DNA of 64,000 nucleotides. Origin: Embleya sp045207655. Lineage in GTDB: Bacteria > Actinomycetota > Actinomycetes > Streptomycetales > Streptomycetaceae. A program made the position numbers and the translations under genes. This document shows, piece after piece, positions 25,778-34,754 of this stretch; the first letter of the stretch is position 1; each line of letters starts with the position of its first letter. Location: assembly GCF_045207655.1 (NCBI RefSeq), contig NZ_CP108785.1, forward strand, positions 310,001-374,000. The letters are read 5' to 3'. The notes beneath the pieces are model-generated. The model was not told where the DNA came from and did no database searches. It was given only the letters and a program-made list of their open reading frames with translations.

Positions 25778-26088
25778 ATGAGAGCACAGGGGTTCGGCGT
25801 CGCATGCGTCCCGATCGTCGACCCGCACCGATCACCCACCCTCAGGGGCATTGCCCAACTCGACCTCGCCGCCGCCCACGCCGCCCACGCCGCACTCGGC
25901 GCACTCGGCGCACTCGGCGCACCCGACGGTGCCGTGGAGTACGCCCGCGAGGCCCTGACGCGCCCCGCCCGGTGGAGTCCGTCCGCGTCCGCGCCCACCA
26001 ACTCGCGGCCGGACTGCACCGCGACTACCCGCGCCTCGACGACGTCCGCCGGTTCGCGAACGAGTTGGCCGCGTCGACCGCGTGCTGA
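25778..26088 (+). pseudogene. TPR-like regulator tail, frameshifted
   Basis: Two frames join into the C-terminal tail of a streptomycete TPR-type regulator: IAQLDLAAAHAAHAALGAL and VEYAREALTRPAR, then after a shift near 25970 VESVRVRAHQLAAGL and DDVRRFANELAAS, ending at 26088. The HTH or AAA part is absent. The alanine-rich segment has been lengthened by a 9-nt tandem repeat. Confidence 0.5.
25871..25924 (+). repeat. 9-nt tandem repeat, six units
   Basis: Six consecutive 9-nt units: GCCGCCCAC twice, GCCGCACTC, GGCGCACTC twice, GGCGCACCC. In the coding frame they give AAH AAH AAL GAL GAL GAP, so length changes would keep the frame. The repeat lies in the damaged TPR gene. Confidence 0.8.
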
Positions 26089-26389
26089 CTCGCCGCTGCG
26101 ACGCCACCCGGCCGCGCACGTCGAGCACCGCCATGCCTGCGGCGCGGGCCGCCACACCTCGTCCTCGCCCACCAGACACGCTCGTCATCCGCCCCCTTTG
26201 CCGGGGTCGGGCGGCACCGGGCAACGCGGTCCGACACCGGCCGTGCGGCCCACCTGCGATGCAGCGGTTGTTCGCCAGCCCGTGCTGGCCGGCCCGTCCT
26301 CCTGGATTGACGACCCAGTCGCGGCGAGGCGGACCCGGTTGCAATGCCTGCCGGTCACCGACAACGTGCTCGGCGACGCCATCGTGGAC

Positions 26390-27290
26390 GAACTCCCGGG
26401 CTCTCGATCACTGGGCCCGAGCCTTCAAGCGGTTCGTCGCGCACCGGTCGCCCGCGCCGCGGGTGGTCAGCACGTGGTTCGCGATCCAGCCTCGCCAACG
26501 CGGACGCCTGGTGCCGACAGTGGGGTGAGCAGTTCCTCGAGGTGTGGGTCGATGAGCGTGGGCAGGGGATGGACGAGGCCAACGCCCACGGCGTGGTGTT
26601 CGACGGCGAGCCGCCGGTCGACCGCTACCTGCTGCAGTTCTGGCCCGCGCCCGCGGAACCGGACCGCGTGGTGCGGCGGACCAGCGACCAGGCGGCCTAC
26701 TGGCACAAGGTCGCCCGGGACCGGCCACCGCCGCCGACGCCCGGCGAGCGGGCCGCGGCAGCGCGCGCGGCCCGCGAGGAAGAGGCCCGCGCGCACGCGG
26801 AAATCGTCCGGAATTGCGAACTCCGCATGTGGGCGGGCCGGTTGCCGACCGAGCGGCTGCGGCGCGTGGGCGGGAACGTACACGGGATGCGCATGCTCGA
26901 TGTGCACCTGGTTCACGCCATCGCGCGGGTCGACGACGGGACGCGACGCGAGATCGCCCGCTGGGCGGCGCACCGGGCCTACGCCCTGGCGGGGCTGGCC
27001 GATGTCGACTGGATCGCCCCGGCGTTGCGGCGCCTGCTCGAGGACCCGAACGTTCCACGCACCACGATCACCCTCCCGGAAGGCACCACCCACAACGCGC
27101 TCCAACAGGCTTTCGCCCTGCCGGCGTTGCTCGGCGCCGCCGAGCCGGACTCCCTGCAGGTCGCCCTCGACGCCCTGGACGCCGCCGCGGTGACCCATGG
27201 CACCGATCACCGGGCCTTCCTGGACGAGGTCCGCGACACCTGGCCCAGGCTGGGCGTCGTGCCACCGGCGCCGGCCGAGTCATTTCCGCC
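26390..27290 (+). pseudogene. Hypothetical protein, frameshifted
   Basis: A frame beginning near 26400 gives ALDHWARAFKRFVAHRSPAP and RVVSTWFAIQP, then shifts near 26490 into ANADAWCRQWGEQFLEVWVD, ERGQGMDEANAHGVVFDGE, a charged helix (ERAAAARAAREEEARAHAEI) and MLDVHLVHAIARVDDGTRRE up to about TWPRLGVVPPAP. Codon bias is strong, so it was a real protein of about 300 residues. I do not recognise its family. The 3' end dissolves into noncoding sequence near 27290. Confidence 0.45.
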
Positions 27291-27299
27291 GCCTTTCCC

Positions 27300-27987
27300 T
27301 TCCACCTGTTCACCCGGGACGCGCCCGACGACACCGCGTCGGGCGGGCCGACCCCGGCAGCCGAAGCACAGCCCACCGCTTCGGCGCCCGACCAGACGGC
27401 CCCGGCCTCCCTGCGGCGAACCCTCCTTACGGCTTTCGGTGGGTGAACTGTTCGGTTCGGGCGCGGTCGGGTTGGCGGGGTGCCAGTTCCATGGACCGCC
27501 GATGCCTCCAACGGCCGCGACCCGTACGGCCACGGCTCCACGCCTGTGCGCGGCGACCGGGACCGCCGCGAGGTCACCGCCGCCCAGACTTTGATACCGG
27601 TACGCGCCTGAACACCACACCGTCGACCAGGGCAGCGGCCGAGGCGAGGCGGTGTCCGCTGCCAACTCCGCCACCGCGCTCGCGCGGATGCCCTCGTCGC
27701 CACCGGCGACGCGCACGCGCAGGCCGTCATCGCTGCGAGCCTCGTCGATCTGGCCGTCTCCTCCGCTGCATCCGATGCGGGCTCCGGAATGCGTTGGTTC
27801 CTCGAGCGGACCACCCCCGTCGCACCGCCCCACACCCCGGGCGCGTTCTGCAGCAGGAGGCAACGCGCCTGGCCGATCCCGGACATACCTTCGCCGCGCT
27901 TCGGGCCTTACCCGGTCGCAGGCGTGTCATCGACACGTGGGATAGCCGTGGGGCGCGCCGGGACCGCGAACCTTCCATGCGAGTAGT
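27300..27987 (+). other. Decayed region before the IclR gene
   Basis: No intact gene. A short natural-looking segment at about 27685-27815 reads ALVATGDAHAQAVIAASLVD then LAVSSAASDAGSGMRW, after which the frame is lost. The rest has no consistent coding frame. It appears to be the remains of one or two genes of unknown function. Confidence 0.4.
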
Positions 27988-28836
27988 TCAGAGAAGCTCT
28001 CGGCGCGGACGATGCGTGTCTTGACCTCGCGGAAGGCGAGTCCCCTTGGCATCGGCCATTCCGTCAGCCGTTCCCTTCCATAGCGGTCCCCCACCGTTAC
28101 GCAGCACCCGGGACAGGCCGAGTGCGGCCGTCCGTACAGCGGGCGCGAGGTGGGCCGGCCGGAACTGTTCCTGGGGGACGGCGACAGACAGGGCCGCGAC
28201 GGCGACGGCGCCGGCGAAGACGGGAGCGGCGATGCAGCTCACACCGGGGGCCGCCTCCTGCTCCTCGTATGCCAGTCCGGATACGCGCGTCTGCTCGAGT
28301 GCCGTGCGCAGGCGTGCGGTGTCGGTGATCGAGTGCGGAGTGAGTTGCGGCAGCGGTCCCGCGAGTAGTTCTTCGGCGGCTTCGGGGGCGGAGAAGGCCA
28401 GGAGGGCTTTACCGATTGCGGTGCAGGTCAAGGGGAGTCTGCCGCCGATCCGTGAGGGAAGGGCCAGCGAGTCGTGTCCGTGGATGCGTTCGAGATAGAC
28501 GACATCGGCGCCGTCCCTTACTCCGAAGTGCACGGTCTGGCGTGTGCTCTCGAAGAGGTCCTGGAGGAACGGAAGGGCGGTCTCGCGCAGGTCCAGCCGA
28601 CGGGAGACGAGGGAGCCGAGTTCGAACAGCCGGCTGCCGAGCCGGTAGTACTCGCCGGTGCGCTCCAGGAACCCCAGCCGGACGAGGTTGCCCGCGAGAC
28701 GGAAGACCGTGGTCTTGGGAAGGCCGGCCCTGGACGCCATTTCCGATAGGCGGAATTCACCGCCCGCTGGGTGGAAGACGTCGAGGATGAGGGCGGCTTT
28801 GTCGAGCATGTTCCCACTCGCACTGTTCCGCGACAT
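27988..28836 (-). CDS. IclR-family transcriptional regulator
   Basis: A 282-residue IclR protein. The winged helix includes FRLSEMASRAGLPKTTVFRL and NLVRLGFLERTGEYYRLG; the effector domain has VHFGVRDGADVVYLERIHG, LPLTCTAIGKALLAF and PGVSCIAAPVFAGAVAVAAL. It diverges from the hydratase-dehydrogenase-aldolase operon and is its probable regulator, with a pathway intermediate as effector. ATG at 28836 is chosen at the beginning of the conserved region; a start 11 codons upstream is possible. A perfect inverted repeat covers this start codon. Confidence 0.9.
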   Translation of the reverse strand: MSRNSASGNMLDKAALILDVFHPAGGEFRLSEMASRAGLPKTTVFRLAGNLVRLGFLERTGEYYRLGSRLFELGSLVSRRLDLRETALPFLQDLFESTRQTVHFGVRDGADVVYLERIHGHDSLALPSRIGGRLPLTCTAIGKALLAFSAPEAAEELLAGPLPQLTPHSITDTARLRTALEQTRVSGLAYEEQEAAPGVSCIAAPVFAGAVAVAALSVAVPQEQFRPAHLAPAVRTAALGLSRVLRNGGGPLWKGTADGMADAKGTRLPRGQDTHRPRRELL

Positions 28837-28843
28837 GGAACAG
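28823..28843. promoter_or_regulatory. IclR operator candidate (perfect inverted repeat)
   Basis: CTGTTCC-N7-GGAACAG is a perfect 7-bp inverted repeat overlapping the IclR start codon, in the 112-bp region between divergent genes. Its position suits autoregulation and control of the meta-pathway operon. Confidence 0.55.
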
Positions 28844-28948
28844 ATCTTTGCACACGAAGCCGAAGCCACCTATACCTGAGCCACACCACGGTTCCCCCTC
28901 ATCTCGGAGGTCTTCCATGTCGTTTTCCAGCCTGCCTGGGCGTTTGTC

Positions 28949-29782
28949 GTGAGCAAGGTCGTCCACGACTCCTGGGCCGCCGTCCGGAAGGCTGCGGACC
29001 TTCTGGCGGGTGCGGCCGTGACTGGGGTGCCCTGTTCCCCTGTCCGGAATCTGTTTTCGACGCCCGATGTCGAGATCGCGTATGCGGTGCAGCGGTTGAA
29101 CACCGATCGCCGGGTGGCTGCGGGACATCGGCTGGTAGGGCGCAAGATCGGATTGACTTCCGAGGCCGTGCAGCGCCAACTCGGTGTCGATCAGCCCGAC
29201 TTCGGTGCCCTGTTGTCCGACATGGCAGTGCCTGGGAACGGCGTCGTGCCCTGCGGCCGGCTGCTGCAGCCCAAGGTGGAGGCGGAGGTCGCGCTCGTCC
29301 TGAACGCCGATCTACCGAATGTCCGGTGCACGATCGAGGACGTCATGGCAGCCACCGATTTCGCTGTCCCGGCGCTCGAGATAGTGGACAGCCGAATCAC
29401 CGGCTGGGACATCACCCTCGTCGACACCGTCGCGGACAACGCGTCCTCCGGCCTCTACGTTCTCGGGGAGCAAGGTGTGCCCCTCGACGAGGTCGATCTG
29501 AGCACGGTCCGGATGAGCATGTCCCGCAACCTCGACGTGGTCTCCCGGGGCAGTGGCACCGACTGCCTCGGCAGCCCGCTGAACGCCGCCCTGTGGCTGG
29601 CCCGCACCCTGGCCGACCTGGGTGATCCGCTGAAAGCAGGGGATGTCGTCCTGACCGGCGCGTTGGGGCCGATGGCCGCCGCCGCACCGGGAGACACCTT
29701 CGCTGCCTCGATCTCCGGGCTGGGCAACGTATCCGTCCGGTTCGCCCCGGAATCCGCCGGCAAGGGAGAGACCAGTGAGTGA
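28949..29782 (+). CDS. mhpD: 2-oxopent-4-enoate hydratase
   Basis: A 277-residue MhpD/BphH/HsaE-family hydratase, which adds water to 2-hydroxypenta-2,4-dienoate to give 4-hydroxy-2-oxovalerate. Motifs: LVGRKIGLTSEAVQRQLGV, DFGALLSDM, the metal-binding PKVEAEVALVL, VPALEIVDSRITGWD, VADNASSGLYVLG and GDVVLTGALGPM. The start is GTG at 28949. It overlaps the acetaldehyde dehydrogenase gene by 8 bp. First gene of a three-gene lower meta-pathway operon divergent from IclR. Confidence 0.92.
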   Translation: MSKVVHDSWAAVRKAADLLAGAAVTGVPCSPVRNLFSTPDVEIAYAVQRLNTDRRVAAGHRLVGRKIGLTSEAVQRQLGVDQPDFGALLSDMAVPGNGVVPCGRLLQPKVEAEVALVLNADLPNVRCTIEDVMAATDFAVPALEIVDSRITGWDITLVDTVADNASSGLYVLGEQGVPLDEVDLSTVRMSMSRNLDVVSRGSGTDCLGSPLNAALWLARTLADLGDPLKAGDVVLTGALGPMAAAAPGDTFAASISGLGNVSVRFAPESAGKGETSE

Positions 29783-30722
29783 CCGCGCCAAGGTGGCCGT
29801 CATCGGGTCGGGCAACATCGGTACCGATCTGATGATCAAGATTCTGCGACGGTCGGAGCGCCTGGCGATCGCGGCGATGGTGGGCATCGACCCGGACTCC
29901 GACGGCCTGGCCCGGGCACGGCGCCTGAAGGTCGCCACCACGCACGAGGGTATCGACGGCCTCGTCGGAATGGACGAGTTCGCCGACGTGGAGTACGTCT
30001 TCGACGCGACGTCCGCCGGTGCGCACCGGCGCCACGACAAGGTGCTACGCGGCCTGGGCCGGACGGTTGTCGACCTGACTCCGGCGGCAGTGGGTCCCTA
30101 TGTGGTGCCGCCGGTCAACCTCGACCAGCACCTCGACGCGCCCAACGTCAACATGGTCACCTGCGGAGGCCAGGCCACGATTCCCATCGTGGCCGCGGTG
30201 GGCGCTGTCACGCCCGTGCACTACGGCGAGATCATCGCGTCCATCTCGTCACGCTCCGCCGGCCCCGGCACCCGGGCCAACATCGACGAGTTCACCGAAA
30301 CCACGTCCGCTGCCATCGAGAGGGTCGGCGGCGCGACGCGGGGCAAGGCGATCATCATCCTCAATCCGGCCGAGCCTCCGCTGATCATGCGTGACACGGT
30401 GCACTGCCTGGTCTCGGTCGCCGACACAGAGGCCATCACGGCGTCGGTGGAAGCCATGGTCGGCCGGGTTCAGGCGTACGTGCCCGGCTACCGGCTCAAG
30501 CACAAGGTCCAGTTCGAGACCGTCACCAGCGACGATCCGGCGCGCACCCTGCTGCCAAGGGACGTGGCCGGCACCGCGACCAAGGTGTCCGTCTTCCTCG
30601 AGGTCGAGGGCGCGGCGCACTACCTGCCCGCCTATGCCGGGAACCTCGACATCATGACTTCCGCAGCCCTGCGCACTGCCGAGCGCATCGCCGCCCACCG
30701 CGCCGAGGAGCCCACCCGATGA
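29775..30722 (+). CDS. mhpF: Acetaldehyde dehydrogenase (acetylating)
   Basis: A 315-residue MhpF/BphJ/HsaG-type enzyme converting acetaldehyde (or propanal) plus CoA and NAD to acyl-CoA. It shows VAVIGSGNIGTDLMIKILR (Rossmann), the family motif VFDATSAGAHRRHD, catalytic Cys130 in VNMVTCGGQATIP, and IILNPAEPPLIMRDT. The GTG start lies inside the end of the hydratase gene, and the stop overlaps the aldolase ATG (ATGA). In the family it forms a complex with the aldolase and receives the toxic aldehyde by channelling. Confidence 0.95.
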   Translation: MSDRAKVAVIGSGNIGTDLMIKILRRSERLAIAAMVGIDPDSDGLARARRLKVATTHEGIDGLVGMDEFADVEYVFDATSAGAHRRHDKVLRGLGRTVVDLTPAAVGPYVVPPVNLDQHLDAPNVNMVTCGGQATIPIVAAVGAVTPVHYGEIIASISSRSAGPGTRANIDEFTETTSAAIERVGGATRGKAIIILNPAEPPLIMRDTVHCLVSVADTEAITASVEAMVGRVQAYVPGYRLKHKVQFETVTSDDPARTLLPRDVAGTATKVSVFLEVEGAAHYLPAYAGNLDIMTSAALRTAERIAAHRAEEPTR

Positions 30723-31741
30723 CCAGCAGTCTGTACATGCAGGACGTGACTCTTCGGGATGGCATGCATGCCGTCCGCCACCGGTACACCGTAGGACAGG
30801 CGCGGGCGATCGCCGGCGCATTGGACGCGGCGGGCGTCGCAGCGATCGAGATCGCCCATGGTGACGGCCTATCCGGCTCGTCCATCAACTACGGTGTCGG
30901 AGCGCACACCGACTGGGAGTGGATCGAGGCGGTCTGCGACGTCACCGTGCAGGCCGTCCCGACCACCTTGCTGCTGCCGGGCATCGGTACGACGCACGAC
31001 CTGCGGCAGGCGCACCGACTGGGCATCCGTTCGGTGCGGGTTGCCACACACTGCACCGAGGCGGACATCTCCGCCCAACACATCGCTGCCGCGCGGGAAC
31101 TCGGCATGGACGTAGCGGGCTTTCTCATGATGTCCCACATGGCCGAACCCTCCGAACTCGCGCGCCAAGCCAAGCTGATGGAGTCCTACGGCGCCAACTG
31201 CGTCTACATCACCGACTCCGGCGGCCGCCTGACCATGGATGCCGTCCGGGACCGCTTCCGCGCCTACCGCGAGGTCCTCGACCCCGCCACCGAGATGGGC
31301 ATCCACGCCCACCACAACCTCGCTCTCGGAGTCGCCAACAGCGTCGTCGCCGTCGAGAACGGCGCCGTCCGCGTCGACGCCTCCCTCGCCGGGCAGGGTG
31401 CCGGAGCAGGCAACTGCCCTCTGGAGGCATTCGTGGCCGTGGCCGATCTCATGGGCTGGGACCACGCGTGCGACCTGTTCCCGCTCATGGACGCCGCCGA
31501 CGACCTCGTCCGGCCGCTCCAGGACCGGGAGGTTCGTGTGGACCGCGAGACCCTCAGCCTCGGCTACGCCGGCGTGTACTCCAGTTTCCTCCGCCATGCC
31601 GAGGCGGCCGCAGTACGCCACGGTCTCGACACACGAGCGATCCTTGTGGAGGTGGGCCGCCGCGGCATGGTCGGCGGCCAGGAGGACATGATCACCGACA
31701 TCGCACTCGACCTTGCCGCCGCGGCCACCGGCTACCGGTAG
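30719..31741 (+). CDS. mhpE: 4-hydroxy-2-oxovalerate aldolase
   Basis: A 340-residue class II (DmpG/BphI/HsaF) aldolase that splits 4-hydroxy-2-oxovalerate into pyruvate and an aldehyde. Visible are VTLRDGMHAVRHRY (catalytic Arg, metal Asp and His), IEIAHGDGLSGSSINYG, YITDSGGRLTMDAV, the metal-binding IHAHHNLALGVANS, and the C-terminal communication domain needed for contact with the dehydrogenase. It overlaps the preceding gene by 4 bp. With the two genes before it, it completes the lower meta pathway to pyruvate and acetyl-CoA. Confidence 0.95.
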   Translation: MTSSLYMQDVTLRDGMHAVRHRYTVGQARAIAGALDAAGVAAIEIAHGDGLSGSSINYGVGAHTDWEWIEAVCDVTVQAVPTTLLLPGIGTTHDLRQAHRLGIRSVRVATHCTEADISAQHIAAARELGMDVAGFLMMSHMAEPSELARQAKLMESYGANCVYITDSGGRLTMDAVRDRFRAYREVLDPATEMGIHAHHNLALGVANSVVAVENGAVRVDASLAGQGAGAGNCPLEAFVAVADLMGWDHACDLFPLMDAADDLVRPLQDREVRVDRETLSLGYAGVYSSFLRHAEAAAVRHGLDTRAILVEVGRRGMVGGQEDMITDIALDLAAAATGYR

Positions 31742-32341
31742 TTCCACAATCCCGGCGATGGTGTGGGTCGCAGGCAGGACGGTCGGTCGTAGGGCGGTGG
31801 CAGGAGTCGACTGCCGTTGCGGAGGCCGAAGATGAGTACCGGCCGCCCGTTCCGCCCGCGCCGGGACCGTGACCGGGGTACTCGGCCCGGTTCGATGACC
31901 ATGTCGTCAGCCCGGCTCGGCGGCGTGGGGTTCGTGAGTCGGTGGCCGGGCGCGGGGGCCAGGCCGAGTTCTCGGGCGGGGCGTGGTGCACCGCGCCGGG
32001 CGGCTGGCGACGGCCTGCCCACTTTGACGGAGAGGGGCAGCGTCGGCGCGGGCATCGACACACTCGCCCGCACCGCCGCCGCAAGGCAGGCCCCCAGCAG
32101 GCACTTGCACTTGGGCCATCACGTGTGCCACGCGCCGGTGCGGCGCTCCGGGCCCTCGGCGAACGCGCCGCCGAGCCCACACCAACGCCGGCGGAGCCCG
32201 CCGTACGTCACTCCCGGCCCCGGCGGCATCGCGCACGCCGCGCTCGTCCGGGACCACCCGGAAAATGATGACCATTGAGAAGACTTCGGTCAAAGGGTGC
32301 GTCGGATTCGTCGGAGGCGTTCCCGACGCGATCGGGAGTCT
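31742..32341. other. 600-bp gap, no gene recognised
   Basis: Both strands lack a frame with natural composition. It separates the aldolase (rightward) from the 3' end of the GntR gene (leftward), a convergent arrangement. I see no clear terminator hairpin. It may be decayed DNA. Confidence 0.45.
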
Positions 32342-32998
32342 TCAGCTTCCGCCCTGGCCAAGCGCCCGATTCATGTGGTCGATGGCCCCGAGGATGTGGT
32401 TTCGCGTCAAAGCACCGAGCCGTTCGGGATCTCTCGCGGTCAAGGCGTCGACCATTTGCTGATGCTGCTGGATGCTCTCCGCGTGGGGTCTCCAGACCAC
32501 CTGCGGGCCTCGACTGGGCAGAACGTTCCAGGTCTGCCTGATCAGTGACGTCAAGTGATCGCAGTGGCTGCTGAGGAACACCTGCTCATGGAATTCCCGA
32601 TTCAATCGGACCACGTCGGGATCATCCGATTTCAAACCCTTCATATGCTCGTTCAGTTCCACCACCCTCGCGAGCTCTTCGTCGGTGATCCGCGCGCAGG
32701 CGAGCTCCGCCGCGTAGCCCTCGAGTGCAGCCCTGATGCCATAGATCTCGGCCTTGTTCTCCGCTGCCGGCTTGACCACGCTCGCCCCTCGATGGGCATG
32801 CACCACGAGCAGCCCCTCGGCCTCGAGCCGGCTCAGCGCCTCCCGGACCGGCGTCGCGCTCACCTCGAACCGTTCGGCCAGGTCGCGTTGCCGCAGCACA
32901 TCGCCCGGCCGGATCTCGCCGGACCGCACGAGCTCACGGATGGAGTCCGCCACCAGGTCCGCCTTAGTCTTGTAGGTGAACAAGGGGGTCACCGCCAT
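32342..32998 (-). CDS. GntR-family regulator (FadR/FCD subfamily)
   Basis: A 218-residue GntR regulator. The N-terminal winged helix reads LRQRDLAERFEVSATPVREA then LSRLEAEGLLVVHAHRGASV. The all-helical FCD effector domain follows, with metal/ligand residues in EIYGIRAALEGYAAELA, VRLNREFHEQVF, ESIQQHQQMVDAL and NHILGAIDHMNRAL. It diverges from the aromatic aldehyde dehydrogenase. A TTTGGTATATCA site 13 bp upstream of its start recurs in front of the ABC-transporter operon, which makes this gene the likely common repressor. Confidence 0.92.
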   Translation of the reverse strand: MAVTPLFTYKTKADLVADSIRELVRSGEIRPGDVLRQRDLAERFEVSATPVREALSRLEAEGLLVVHAHRGASVVKPAAENKAEIYGIRAALEGYAAELACARITDEELARVVELNEHMKGLKSDDPDVVRLNREFHEQVFLSSHCDHLTSLIRQTWNVLPSRGPQVVWRPHAESIQQHQQMVDALTARDPERLGALTRNHILGAIDHMNRALGQGGS

Positions 32999-33010
32999 CT
33001 CTCGTCGATA

Positions 33011-33022
33011 TTTGGTATATCA
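33011..33022. promoter_or_regulatory. GntR operator candidate, copy 1
   Basis: TTTGGTATATCA, with the near-palindromic core TGGTATATCA typical of FadR-subfamily sites (TGGTnnACCA-like), lies 13 bp before the GntR start and ends 3 bp before the -35 box of the divergent dehydrogenase promoter. The same 12 bases occur at 34727. Confidence 0.65.
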
Positions 33023-33025
33023 TGC

Positions 33026-33054
33026 TTGACAGACAATACACCGACCCTTACGGT
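33026..33054 (+). promoter_or_regulatory. Promoter of the aldehyde dehydrogenase gene
   Basis: TTGACA at 33026-33031, a 17-bp spacer and TACGGT at 33049-33054 match a SigA/HrdB-type promoter. The start codon is about 84 bp downstream. Confidence 0.55.
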
Positions 33055-33137
33055 CGCCGCAACGACGCAGGCAATCCGTGTCGTAGCGGCCCGAACCGGT
33101 GTGTTGCCGCGCTCCATGGAGTGAGAGGACCTTCAAA

Positions 33138-34598
33138 GTGTTCTTGGACGCGACACAATGGCAGAACAAGATCTTTCTCGATGGGACATGGGTGCCCGGC
33201 TCCGGTGGCACCACCGACGTGGTCGAGCCCGCAACCGGTGCGGTCCTCGGCCGGATCGGTCTGGCCGACGCCAGCGACCTCGCCCGGGCAGCGAAGAGCG
33301 CCGCGGCCGCGCAGCTCGAGTGGGCCGCCACTTCCCACGTGGAGCGGGCGGCGGTGCTGCGCCGTGCGGCCGCGCTCTGGGTCGAGCACGCCGACGAGGT
33401 CTCCTGGTGGAACATCCGTGAGGTGGGGGCCGTACCCGCGATGGCCGAGTTCGCCTTGCACGTCGGCGAGCAGGAGTGCTACGAAGCCGCCGCACTGCCC
33501 GGCCATCCGCACGGCGCGCTGATTCCCAGCGAGCAGCCCCGGCTGTCGATGACCCGCAGGGTTCCGGTGGGTGTGGTCGGGGTGATCTCGCCGTTCAACG
33601 TGCCGATCATTCTCGGGGTGAGGGCGGTCGCACCCGCGCTGGCGCTCGGCAACGCCGTCATCCTCAAGCCCGACCCGCGAACAGCGGTGACCGGTGGTGT
33701 CACCATCGCCCGGATCTTCGAGGAGGCGGGGCTGCCCGCCGGCGTGCTGCAGATGCTGCCGGGTGGGGCCGGCGTCGGCGAGGCAATGGTGACCCACCCT
33801 CTGGTCCGGGTCATCGCCTTCACCGGTTCCACCGAGGCCGGACGCCGGGTCGGCGAGCTGGCGGGCAGGCACCTCAAGCGCGCGCACCTGGAGCTCGGCG
33901 GAAACTCCGCGTTGATCGTCCTCGACGACGCCGACCTCGACCGGGCCGTCAACCTGGCCGCCTGGGGCAGCTACCTCCACCAGGGCCAGATCTGCATGAC
34001 CACCGGCCGCCATCTGGTCCACGAACGGCTCCACGACGACTTCGTGGAGCGGCTCGCGGCCAAGGCCGCCGGGCTTGCGGTCGGTGACCCGGCCCGCGAC
34101 AAGGTCGCCCTCGGGCCGCTGATCGATGCCGCGCAGCGCGACAGGGTCCACGCCGTCGTCACCGCCAGTACCGATCACGGAGCGCGCATAGCGGCCGGCG
34201 GCCGCTTCGACGGACTGTTCTACGCCCCGACCGTCCTCGCGGACGTCTCGGCGGACACTCCCGCGTTCGCGCGGGAGATTTTCGGACCGGTCGCCCCGGT
34301 GGCCCGGTTCTCCAACGTCGAGGAAGCCGTCCGCCTGGCCACCGCGACCGAGTACGGGCTGTCGCTCGGCATCGTCACCCGGGACGTCATGAAGGGTCTC
34401 GCGCTCGCCGACCGCGTGTCGACCGGCATCGTGCACATCAACGATCAGACCGTCAGCGACGAGGCCAACGTGCCCTTCGGCGGTGTCGGAGCCTCCGGCA
34501 CCGGTGGCCGGTTCGGCAGCGCGGAGGCCAATATCGAGGCCTTCACCGAAACCCGGTGGGTGACCGTGCGCGGCCAGGCCCCCACCTATCCCTTCTGA
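33138..34598 (+). CDS. Aromatic aldehyde dehydrogenase (benzaldehyde/vanillin type)
   Basis: A 486-residue NAD(P)-dependent aldehyde dehydrogenase. Cofactor and catalytic motifs are GVISPFNVPIILG, FTGSTEAGRRVGELA, HLELGGNSALIVLDDADL (Glu252) and HQGQICMTTGRHLVH (Cys286). The GQICMTTGRH context is characteristic of benzaldehyde/vanillin dehydrogenases, so an aromatic aldehyde is the probable substrate; 2-hydroxymuconic semialdehyde is an alternative in a meta-cleavage cluster. GTG at 33138 is preferred because MFLDATQWQNKIFLDGTW is the natural N-terminus; the frame is open upstream to 33099. Confidence 0.9.
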   Translation: MFLDATQWQNKIFLDGTWVPGSGGTTDVVEPATGAVLGRIGLADASDLARAAKSAAAAQLEWAATSHVERAAVLRRAAALWVEHADEVSWWNIREVGAVPAMAEFALHVGEQECYEAAALPGHPHGALIPSEQPRLSMTRRVPVGVVGVISPFNVPIILGVRAVAPALALGNAVILKPDPRTAVTGGVTIARIFEEAGLPAGVLQMLPGGAGVGEAMVTHPLVRVIAFTGSTEAGRRVGELAGRHLKRAHLELGGNSALIVLDDADLDRAVNLAAWGSYLHQGQICMTTGRHLVHERLHDDFVERLAAKAAGLAVGDPARDKVALGPLIDAAQRDRVHAVVTASTDHGARIAAGGRFDGLFYAPTVLADVSADTPAFAREIFGPVAPVARFSNVEEAVRLATATEYGLSLGIVTRDVMKGLALADRVSTGIVHINDQTVSDEANVPFGGVGASGTGGRFGSAEANIEAFTETRWVTVRGQAPTYPF

Positions 34599-34726
34599 CC
34601 GGCCGGCGGGAACACCCGCGGAGATCACCGCGGCCGGACGGTGTTGCGGTGACCGGCTCCAGGCAGGCCCCGTGACGGGCTGAAGCACTTCTCCATCGCC
34701 GGCGACGAGTCCGGCCGTGTCAACAA

Positions 34727-34740
34727 TTTGGTATATCAAA
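34727..34740. promoter_or_regulatory. GntR operator candidate, copy 2
   Basis: TTTGGTATATCAAA is nearly palindromic, repeats the 12-mer at 33011, and sits 14 bp before the ATG of the ABC substrate-binding gene, next to its AGGAGG ribosome site. Binding here would block the transporter operon. Confidence 0.7.
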
Positions 34741-34754
34741 TATCAGGAGGATCA

